NCBI GenBank assembly: GCA_030637365.1
Contig: DAOWGR010000103.1
Location: 1-9,915, forward strand
From: Elusimicrobiota bacterium
Lineage (GTDB): Bacteria > Elusimicrobiota > Elusimicrobia > Elusimicrobiales > UBA9959
Length of the DNA: 9,915 nt
Direction of reading: 5' to 3'
The notes beneath the pieces are model-generated. The model was not told the origin of the DNA. It was given only the letters and a program-made list of their open reading frames with translations, and did not search any database. Below, piece after piece: positions 1 through 5,910 of this stretch. How positions within the stretch are numbered: the first letter of the stretch is position 1; each line of letters begins with the position of its first letter. The position numbers and the translations under genes were made by a program.

Positions 1-687
1 GTTTTAGCTCAAATTATCGGTTTAAATCAAACTTCCGTTCTTTTTTATATTCTCATCGCGGCAAGCGCTTTGGGGGCAACCATCATAGCTTATAATTTCG
101 CGAAACATAAAAAGCAAGTTTCAAATGTTGATCTTATTTTGGCGGGGGTTATCATAAGCTCTTTTTTATCCGCTTTGGTTTTGCTTTTTTTGAGTTTGCG
201 CCGTGAAAGCGCTCTGAATATAATTTTCTTTATGATGGGCGGGCTTTATGAAACGGATAAAGTGTTGCTTATGATTGTCGCTGTGTTGGTTTTTTTTGGA
301 ATCGCTTTGGCTTTGGTTCTTTCAAGGCAATTGGATATTTTTTCTCTCGGTGAAGAAAAAGCCGTTCATTTGGGCATAAACGCCGAAAAATACAAAATAA
401 TCTATTTTGCGATAGCTTCATTGATTACAGCCGGCGCGGTTTCAATTTCAGGCACCATAGGTTTTGTCGGATTGGTGGTGCCGCATGTGGCGAGAATGCT
501 TATCGGTCCTTCTCATTTTAAGCTCATACTTGCTTCAGCCATAGGCGGAAGCATATTTTTAATCGCCACCGACGCTTTTGCCAGAACCATTATCGCTCCA
601 AGCGAGATTCCGATTGGCATTATAACCGCTCTGGTGGGAGCTCCGTTTTTTTTATGGCTTCTTTTGAAAAACAGGAAAAAGGTTTGA
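1..687 (+). CDS. FecCD/BtuC-family ABC transporter permease, 5'-truncated by window
   Basis: The frame is open from base 1, so the true start lies upstream; 228 residues are visible against roughly 320-350 for the family. It is an inner-membrane permease of a type II importer for iron-siderophore, haem or corrinoid. The visible part has about six hydrophobic segments, at about residues 13-33, 43-66, 87-108, 133-155, 172-192 and 203-222. Residues 154-165 read GFVGLVVPHVAR, the strongly conserved FecCD motif, and residues near 118-125 (EKAVHLGI) match the coupling region seen just before it in this family. The TGA at 685-687 lies five bases before the ATPase start, so the two genes are co-transcribed. 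The substrate cannot be told from this piece: the binding protein, which would be most informative, is outside the window. Confidence 0.93.
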   Translation, partial: VLAQIIGLNQTSVLFYILIAASALGATIIAYNFAKHKKQVSNVDLILAGVIISSFLSALVLLFLSLRRESALNIIFFMMGGLYETDKVLLMIVAVLVFFGIALALVLSRQLDIFSLGEEKAVHLGINAEKYKIIYFAIASLITAGAVSISGTIGFVGLVVPHVARMLIGPSHFKLILASAIGGSIFLIATDAFARTIIAPSEIPIGIITALVGAPFFLWLLLKNRKKV

Positions 688-692
688 TAATT

Positions 693-1454
693 ATGGAAAT
701 CATCAGGGCTGAAAACATGGATTTCAAATATAATGGCGCGAAGGCGTTGGATAATATAAATTTTAAAGTCAACGAATCTGATTTTTTAGCCGTTTTGGGC
801 CCCAATGGTTCGGGGAAATCCACATTATTGAAAATTCTTGCCGGAATTAATGAGCTCCGGTCCGGCAGGTTGATTGTTAACGGGCATTATATTGGAAATT
901 ATGAAAGTTCGCAATACGCTAAAATTTTTTCTTATGTTCCTTGCGATATATATACGCCTTATAATTTTTCAGTTTCGGAAATCGTGATTATGGGGCGCGC
1001 TCCATATCTTAAATGGTGGGAGGATTACCGGAGTAAAGACAAATCGCTGACTTGTGAAATACTTGAAAGTATGCGCATCAGCCATTTGGCCGAGCGAAAC
1101 ATTAATTCTCTTTCAAGCGGAGAGAAACAACTTGTTTTTATAGCGCAGGCATTGGTTCAAAATCCGAAAATACTTGTTTTGGATGAGCCCACTTCTCATT
1201 TGGATATTAGGTATAAGATGGAAATATTCGGTTTGCTCAATAAAATGCGCGAGGATAAGAAAATCACCATTATAACGGCCTCGCATGATATAAATCTTGT
1301 TTCGTTTTACGCCAATAAAGCATTGCTGTTGAATAAGGGAAAGCAGATGTTTTTCGGCAGAGTTGAAGAAGGTTTAAACGCCGATAATATTTGCCGCGCT
1401 TATGAAATAAGCGAGGTGTCTAAGAGCCGGCTTAGCGCCATGTTTAAGTTATGA
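693..1454 (+). CDS. ABC transporter ATP-binding protein (FecE/BtuD/FhuC type), atypical Q-loop
   Basis: Cytoplasmic ATPase partner of the preceding permease, 253 aa. Visible motifs: Walker A GPNGSGKST (36-44), signature LSSGEKQ (140-146), Walker B ILVLDEPTSHLD (160-171) with Glu165, and the switch His198 in ASHD. The spacing matches FhuC/BtuD ATPases, including the GRxP element (101-104). Where these proteins have VPQ or LPQ at the Q-loop, this one has VPC (Cys84), which is unusual because that Gln normally contacts Mg and the permease. I chose ATG 693 because it sits just after the permease stop with AGGAAAAAGG at 673-682 upstream and gives an N-terminus (MEIIRAEN) typical of the family. An in-frame ATG at 654 would add 13 non-family residues inside the permease. 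Family certain; substrate unknown. Confidence 0.93.
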   Translation: MEIIRAENMDFKYNGAKALDNINFKVNESDFLAVLGPNGSGKSTLLKILAGINELRSGRLIVNGHYIGNYESSQYAKIFSYVPCDIYTPYNFSVSEIVIMGRAPYLKWWEDYRSKDKSLTCEILESMRISHLAERNINSLSSGEKQLVFIAQALVQNPKILVLDEPTSHLDIRYKMEIFGLLNKMREDKKITIITASHDINLVSFYANKALLLNKGKQMFFGRVEEGLNADNICRAYEISEVSKSRLSAMFKL

Positions 1455-1474
1455 CCGGCAGCCGCCGGTCATAA
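1449..1474. repeat. Perfect 11-bp palindrome at ATPase stop codon
   Basis: TTATGACCGGC (1449-1459) pairs perfectly with 1464-1474 around a 4-base loop AGCC. The left arm includes the TGA/ATGA end of the ATPase gene. There is no T-run after it, so it is not a textbook intrinsic terminator, although a GC-rich stem of this strength could stall RNA polymerase or protect the 3' end of the importer mRNA. Confidence 0.6.
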
Positions 1475-1477
1475 GTT

Positions 1478-1505
1478 GCCGGTTACAGGTCACCAGTCAC
1501 AGGGA
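1478..1505. repeat. Degenerate 7-nt tandem repeat
   Basis: Four consecutive heptamers, GCCGGTT, ACAGGTC, ACCAGTC and ACAGGGA, share a 7-base period. The last three differ by one to a few bases. It sits directly after the palindrome at 1449-1474 in a gap without genes. Short, so chance is possible. Confidence 0.4.
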
Positions 1506-1602
1506 CAGAAACGGATATAAAACTACACGGATTTTCAGACTCCAAGATCTCGAGACATTAAAATGCTTTACATTGTTAACGCAAGAATCAGCAATGTTTT
1601 TG

Positions 1603-1622
1603 TATAGGTCTAAAGACCTATA
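1603..1622. repeat. Perfect short hairpin in the gap before the PLD gene
   Basis: TATAGGTC (1603-1610) and GACCTATA (1615-1622) are exact reverse complements around the loop TAAA; the outermost loop bases could also pair. A weaker 6-bp hairpin, ACATTG 1570-1575 with CAATGT 1592-1597, precedes it. No U-tract follows on either strand, so neither is a clear terminator. The symmetric 20-bp site could be an operator for the gene starting 50 bases downstream, or just a repeat. Confidence 0.45.
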
Positions 1623-1672
1623 TTGAGATAGGCCAAAGAGTTCTTGCAGGCAGGCGCTAAACCGATTAATAT

Positions 1673-2956
1673 ATGTATATGATAAAGAAAACTCCTTTGA
1701 TTATTATATGTATTATCAGTCTGCTTTCATTTTCTTCAGTTCACTCTTATTCTGAAGAACATGCCTTAAAGGGCTCAAGTGTTCAAACCTTTGAAGAATT
1801 TTCCTCATTTTATTCAAACAGCATTCTCAGGAGCAATTTTAATGTTGCCATATCGCGGGATATGGTTAAAGATTCCATTGGCGAAACGCATTATACTCTT
1901 GCTCCGCTTAAAGCTAAAGGAGATTTTTCTTCTTTCCCGGATTACGCATTCAGTTATTTGAATACCCTTACGGTTGACGCGATAAACGCTTCGCAAAGAT
2001 CCGTTGATATCGCGATTTACAGCATTACTCTTAGAGAAATGCCGGCAGCCATTATAGCGGCCAGAGACAGAGGCGTTAAGGTCAGAATGTTATTGGATCA
2101 ATTCCATGTTTATCCAAAAAAATCCACTCAAATTAAAAAATTGATTGAAGCGGGCATTGAAATAAGAACATTGCGCGGCACAAGAGATTATGGCGTTATG
2201 CATAACAAAATCGGCATATTTGACAATGAGATGGTCACAACCGGTTCGTATAACTGGACATTCAGCGCGACCTTCTATAATCATGAGAATATGCTTGTTA
2301 CCAGGCGTCCCAAACATATCAAGGGCTATGCCGCGTATTGGAATTGGATGTGGGCTCATGCAAATACCTTGGAGCAGGGACCGCAGGATCCGTTTCCCGT
2401 GGGTCATTTTGGCGCGCCTCCTCAAGATGAAAAGCCTGTAATGAAGTTTAACGGTTTGGAAATACCGGCTTATATTTTTTCACCCGGTTCAGGCAGTGAA
2501 GAAAGATTGGCGGAGATGATAGGCGCGGCCAAGAAAACGGTAGACGCCGTGACATTCACATTTTCTTCAAGAATTCTCGCGGATGCCGTAATTGACGCTA
2601 AAAACAGAGGCGTTAAAGTAAGATTTATGACGGATAGAGATATGGGTAAAAGTTCATGGGCCGCCGAGCGCATATATAAGAATGGCGTGGAAATTAAATG
2701 GCGCAAAGGCAGAACGGAAAAAGGCGCCATGCACAATAAGTATGTGATTTTAGACGGAAAGATTCTTCAAACCGGTTCGTTTAACTGGAGTATTAACGGC
2801 AATGTCAATTCCTTTGAGAACATGATATTTATTAATGACTCTTTTATCATAAAAGCGTATCAGTCCAAATTTGACTCTTTTTATTTGGATGCGACCGAGC
2901 CGTCTCCCGAGGATTTCCAAGAAGATGAATATAAAGCAATGGATGGCATGGATTAA
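1673..2956 (+). CDS. Exported phospholipase D-like protein with two HKD domains
   Basis: A 427-aa member of the PLD superfamily, which cleaves or transfers phosphodiester bonds in phospholipids or nucleic acids through a phospho-histidine intermediate. Both copies of HxKx4Dx6GSxxN are complete: His177, Lys179, Asp184, Gly191-Ser192, Asn194; and His354, Lys356, Asp361, Gly368-Ser369, Asn371. The two halves are an internal duplication (RDRGVKVRMLLD against KNRGVKVRFMTD). Residues about 4-25 are basic then hydrophobic, a Sec signal peptide with likely cleavage near VHS-YS, so it should act outside the inner membrane; an uncleaved anchor is possible. No good Shine-Dalgarno site precedes either ATG 1673 or the in-frame ATG 1679, so the exact start is uncertain. 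It stands alone, with its own downstream terminator. Substrate (cardiolipin-type lipid or DNA) cannot be decided by sequence reading. Confidence 0.9.
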   Translation: MYMIKKTPLIIICIISLLSFSSVHSYSEEHALKGSSVQTFEEFSSFYSNSILRSNFNVAISRDMVKDSIGETHYTLAPLKAKGDFSSFPDYAFSYLNTLTVDAINASQRSVDIAIYSITLREMPAAIIAARDRGVKVRMLLDQFHVYPKKSTQIKKLIEAGIEIRTLRGTRDYGVMHNKIGIFDNEMVTTGSYNWTFSATFYNHENMLVTRRPKHIKGYAAYWNWMWAHANTLEQGPQDPFPVGHFGAPPQDEKPVMKFNGLEIPAYIFSPGSGSEERLAEMIGAAKKTVDAVTFTFSSRILADAVIDAKNRGVKVRFMTDRDMGKSSWAAERIYKNGVEIKWRKGRTEKGAMHNKYVILDGKILQTGSFNWSINGNVNSFENMIFINDSFIIKAYQSKFDSFYLDATEPSPEDFQEDEYKAMDGMD

Positions 2957-2979
2957 AATCGTATTTGCCGATTTTTTTT
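2955..2979 (+). terminator. Short intrinsic terminator after the PLD gene
   Basis: AAAATCG (2955-2961) pairs with CGATTTT (2969-2975) around TATTTGC, and the eight-T run 2972-2979 follows. The stem overlaps the stop codon and is AT-rich, so termination may be partial. Confidence 0.55.
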
Positions 2980-3007
2980 GAACGCTTTCCCGTTTTTTTA
3001 GTATAAT
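2978..3007 (+). promoter_or_regulatory. Sigma70-type promoter for the DUF4912-GH57 operon
   Basis: TTGAAC at 2978-2983 (four of six to TTGACA) and a consensus TATAAT at 3002-3007 are separated by 18 bp. Transcription would start near 3014, giving an untranslated leader of about 88 bases before ATG 3102. The -35 box begins in the last bases of the T-run of the preceding terminator. Confidence 0.6.
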
Positions 3008-3088
3008 ATAAACAGTTTCACGGGGGAATTATAATTTGTAACCATAGTGAGTTTGTTTTGCGCCCCTTAAATTGGAGTTAATCAATTA

Positions 3089-3094
3089 AAGGAG
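3089..3094 (+). promoter_or_regulatory. Shine-Dalgarno site of the DUF4912 gene
   Basis: AAGGAG lies seven bases before ATG 3102 and fixes this start. Confidence 0.75.
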
Positions 3095-3101
3095 AATAAT
3101 A

Positions 3102-3962
3102 ATGACGTCCTCAGGACATATTGATAAAGATAAGATAGAAGGATTAAGCAGTGAAAATTTAAAATCGCTTCCGCGTGGATATGGCGATACTGAAGCCGTT
3201 TTGCTTGCCAGAGATCCCAATTGGATGTATGTTTATTGGGAAATAAATGAAAAATCCATTGCCGAGTTGCGCGAAAATTACGGTAATGATGTCTTTGAGA
3301 AAGCCAGGCAGGTCATAAGAGTTTACGACGCGGGCGATGGTTCCCGAAATAAATATTTTGACATGCAAATAATGTTTGACGCCCGCAACTGGTATGTTAA
3401 TGTTCAAGAAGGAGGGAAATCTTATTTTTGCGAACTTGGCTTGGTTTTGCCCGATGGCAGTTTTGTTTGCGTGGTAAAAACCAATCGCGTAAATCTGCCG
3501 AGTGGAAAAGTTTCCGAAATTACCGATGAAAAGTGGATGTCCATTTCAGGGGATTTTGAAAAGCTTCTTCAGCTTTCGGGTGTTGAATATATCGGCAAAG
3601 GCTCCGGAGAGGTGGCGAAATCTTTGGCTCAGAGATGGGAAATGCTTAGATCCGTATTTTCAAGGTCCGCGTCATGGGGCGCGAGTTCTCTCAGCTCTCA
3701 GAAAAAGGAAAAACCGGAAGATAAGGGTTTTTGGCTTGTTGCCGATTGCGAGCTTATTCTTTACGGCGCCACTCAGCCCGACGCGAGCGTTGTCGTATCC
3801 GGCAGAAAAGTAAAATTGAATCCTGACGGAACTTTTTCCATGAGATTCGCTTTGGAAGAGGGAAATACCGATTTGCCCATAAAAGCTCTGTCTGCGGACG
3901 GAAGTGAAAAACGCGAAATTGAAATTAAAGTGTCAAGAGCGACTAAAAATGATGGAAAATAA
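3102..3962 (+). CDS. DUF4912 domain protein
   Basis: A 286-aa cytoplasmic-looking protein with no signal peptide. The DUF4912 signature is clear: LPRGYGDTEAVLLARDPNWM (about residues 24-43), then YVYWEI, IRVYDA, a YFDMQI strand, WYVNV, and a glycine-flanked strand YFCELGLVLPDGSFV. The fold is expected to be an Ig-like beta sandwich. After a low-complexity Ser/Lys linker (about 188-208) comes a second beta-rich module, including FWLVADCELILYGATQPDAS and PDGTFSMRFAL, resembling the PDG-turn Ig-like repeats found at the C-terminus of this family. Its molecular function is not established. The gene overlaps the following GH57 gene by 14 bases, a pairing I know as recurrent for DUF4912. A role as carbohydrate-binding or enzyme-assisting partner is therefore plausible but inferred. 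Confidence 0.9.
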   Translation: MTSSGHIDKDKIEGLSSENLKSLPRGYGDTEAVLLARDPNWMYVYWEINEKSIAELRENYGNDVFEKARQVIRVYDAGDGSRNKYFDMQIMFDARNWYVNVQEGGKSYFCELGLVLPDGSFVCVVKTNRVNLPSGKVSEITDEKWMSISGDFEKLLQLSGVEYIGKGSGEVAKSLAQRWEMLRSVFSRSASWGASSLSSQKKEKPEDKGFWLVADCELILYGATQPDASVVVSGRKVKLNPDGTFSMRFALEEGNTDLPIKALSADGSEKREIEIKVSRATKNDGK

Positions 3963-5583
3963 AGAAAAAGGCTATTTTGCTTTGGTATTGCACGCGCATC
4001 TTCCTTTTATACGGCATCCCGAATATGAGGATTTTCTTGAGGAAGATTGGTTTTTTGAAGCGATGTGCGAAACTTATTTGCCTTTGCTTGATGTTTATGA
4101 AAGGCTTACCGGCGAAGGCGTGGATTTCAGAATAACGATGTCTCTAACGCCGCCTTTATGCGCCATGATGACGGATGATTTGCTGATAAAGCGTTTCAGA
4201 AGATATTTGTATCAGAGAATAGAACTCGCCGAAAAAGAAATTGTCAGAACTCGCGATACCAAGTTTAGCGAAGCCGCCAAGATGTATGATAGAAAATGCA
4301 AAAGGCTGCGCGAGCTTTTTGACAATTATTATCACGGCAATATTTTGGAAGGTTTTAAAAAATTTCAGGATATGGGCAAGCTTGAAATTATAACCTGTTG
4401 CGCCACCCACGGTTTTCTGCCGCTTGAAATAAAAAAAGAGGCCGTTTGCGCTCAGATTAAAATCGCCGTTGACGATTATAAAAGACATTTTGACAGAAGT
4501 CCCAGGGGGATATGGCTTGCCGAATGCGCTTATAATCCGGGCGATGACGAACTTCTTAAAGCAAATGGCTTGAGATATTTTTTCCTTGAAACTCACGGCA
4601 TTATTTATGGCAGTCCGAGGCCGAGATACGGCGTTTACGCTCCGGTTTATTGTCCGAGCGGAGTGGCGGCGTTCGGCCGCGATATGGAAAGCGCCCATCA
4701 GGTATGGAGCGCGGATATAGGCTATCCCGGAGATAATAGATATAGAGAATTTTATCGCGATCTCGGCTATGATTTGGATTATGATTATATAAAGCCGTAT
4801 TTGCATTCCGACGGAGTAAGAAGGAATATCGGTTTTAAGTACCATAAAATAACGGGTAAAGTGGCTTTAAATGAAAAGGAGCCTTATTATCCCAAAGAGG
4901 CCAGAGAAGTTGCCGCCATGCACGCGGGTAATTTTTTGTTTAATCGCGAAAGGCAGATTGAACATCTTAACGGTTTTCTCGGCAAAAAACCCATTTTGGT
5001 TTCCATGTTTGACGCCGAACTTTTCGGGCATTGGTGGTATGAAGGCACCGATTTTATAGAATATTTTTTCAAAAAAGTTCACTATGACCAAGACAGCGTG
5101 AAGCTGATTACCCCGAGCGAATATTTGTCGCTTCATCCCGATAATCAAATAGTCCAGCCTTCAATGTCTTCATGGGGCGATAAGGGTTATAATGAAGTTT
5201 GGCTCAATGAGAGCAATGATTGGATGTACAGGCATTTGCATAAGGCGGCGGACAGAATGGTTGATATGGCCAATCGTTTCCCCGATGCCGACGGAATTTT
5301 AAAGCGAGCTCTTAATCAATGTTCCAGAGAGCTTGTTCTCGCCATGTCGTCCGATTGGGCATTTTTAATGACGGTCGGAACCGCCAAGTCATATTCAACC
5401 AAGAGATTTATAACTCATACGCATCGGTTTATGTCTCTTTATGAGCAAATAATGGGAAATAGAATAGAAGAAAATTTCTTGAATGAAATTGAATCAAAGG
5501 ATAATATTTTCCCCCATATCGATTATAGGGTTTATCTGACCAAAACCTTGGAAGAGGTATACAAAAGCGCGGCGAAAGTTTAA
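3949..5583 (+). CDS. GH57 1,4-alpha-glucan branching-type enzyme with DUF1957
   Basis: A 544-aa glycoside hydrolase family 57 protein, similar in layout to archaeal and Thermotoga-type GH57 branching enzymes, which cut alpha-1,4 chains and re-attach them as alpha-1,6 branches in glycogen. Motif 1 is HAHLPF (15-20). The nucleophile region is GIWLAECAYNPG with Glu192. The acid/base region is FDAELFGHWWYEG with Asp355. These positions are close to Glu183/Asp354 of the characterised Thermococcus enzyme. Residues about 410-530 form the helical DUF1957 domain (SSWGDKGYNEVWL, then SSDWAFLM). There is no signal peptide, so it is cytoplasmic. ATG 3949 or 3952 is preferred over an upstream GTG at 3904, because family members begin a few residues before the GYFALVLHAH strand. 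It is co-transcribed and probably translationally coupled to the DUF4912 gene. A hydrolase or glucanotransferase activity is the main alternative. Confidence 0.92.
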   Translation: MMENKEKGYFALVLHAHLPFIRHPEYEDFLEEDWFFEAMCETYLPLLDVYERLTGEGVDFRITMSLTPPLCAMMTDDLLIKRFRRYLYQRIELAEKEIVRTRDTKFSEAAKMYDRKCKRLRELFDNYYHGNILEGFKKFQDMGKLEIITCCATHGFLPLEIKKEAVCAQIKIAVDDYKRHFDRSPRGIWLAECAYNPGDDELLKANGLRYFFLETHGIIYGSPRPRYGVYAPVYCPSGVAAFGRDMESAHQVWSADIGYPGDNRYREFYRDLGYDLDYDYIKPYLHSDGVRRNIGFKYHKITGKVALNEKEPYYPKEAREVAAMHAGNFLFNRERQIEHLNGFLGKKPILVSMFDAELFGHWWYEGTDFIEYFFKKVHYDQDSVKLITPSEYLSLHPDNQIVQPSMSSWGDKGYNEVWLNESNDWMYRHLHKAADRMVDMANRFPDADGILKRALNQCSRELVLAMSSDWAFLMTVGTAKSYSTKRFITHTHRFMSLYEQIMGNRIEENFLNEIESKDNIFPHIDYRVYLTKTLEEVYKSAAKV

Positions 5584-5610
5584 CAGCTTTTTGTTGTTGC
5601 TGTTTTTTTT
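5582..5610 (+). terminator. Intrinsic terminator between convergent operons
   Basis: AACAGC (5582-5587) pairs with GCTGTT (5599-5604), followed by the T-run 5603-5610. It serves the plus-strand GH57 operon. On the minus strand the hairpin is not followed by T residues, so the opposing operon lacks a visible terminator here. Confidence 0.65.
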
Positions 5611-5905
5611 ATATCTGGCTTCTTGCTTCTGATTTCCTGCTTCTTTTTTCAATATCGCTTAAGATATTATGTATATGGAATAAAACATTATCGTAATTTA
5701 AATCTTGGGCGATTTTGGCGATTTCCGAAAGCTTATTAAATCCTTCTTGTTGTATGTTCGGAATGCTTTCGAATATTTCTTTTATAAGAGGATTTTCTTG
5801 CCCGTTTATATCAGGTTCTATTTTATGGAGTTTGATTTTCCTCGCCGCGCTTCGCAGTTCATTTAAGACATCCGGATTTTTTGTTTTAATATAATCGTCA
5901 ATCAA
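5609..5905 (-). CDS. C-terminal part of the GH57/DUF3536 protein in the -1 frame
   Basis: Taken alone this is a 98-codon frame starting at a TTG with no ribosome-binding site. It is better read as the displaced C-terminus of the neighbouring GH57/DUF3536 gene. The same frame is open further upstream, to 5986, where a TGA (5989-5987) closes it. Its upstream codons give a sensible amphipathic sequence (GFNIIQWLKGEIRSYSKEII), whereas the other frame ends within 23 codons in a Ser/Arg-rich tail. Residues then run through IDDYIKTKNPDVLNEL and further helical, charged segments. The final dozen residues, ending RKSEARSQI, are encoded by a GAAGC-like low-complexity stretch that looks like intergenic repeat read as protein, so the original C-terminus may have been shorter. 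An independent small gene is possible but less likely. Confidence 0.6.
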   Translation of the reverse strand: MIDDYIKTKNPDVLNELRSAARKIKLHKIEPDINGQENPLIKEIFESIPNIQQEGFNKLSEIAKIAQDLNYDNVLFHIHNILSDIEKRSRKSEARSQI

Positions 5906-5910
5906 AATTT

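Noticed and set aside
654..692. Earlier ATG for the ATPase gene at 654
   Set aside because: It would add 13 residues read from inside the permease gene that do not fit the family; ATG 693 follows the permease stop closely and has a purine-rich site upstream.
1643..1672. TTGCAG and TAATAT 17 bp apart just before the PLD start as its promoter
   Set aside because: The -10 box would end at the ATG, so the transcript would begin inside the gene and lose both start codons or be leaderless; too weak to list as a feature.
4156..4845. Long 229-codon minus-strand frame inside the GH57 branching-type gene
   Set aside because: It is the complement of a well-conserved GH57 coding region and its translation has no recognisable features; a shadow frame.
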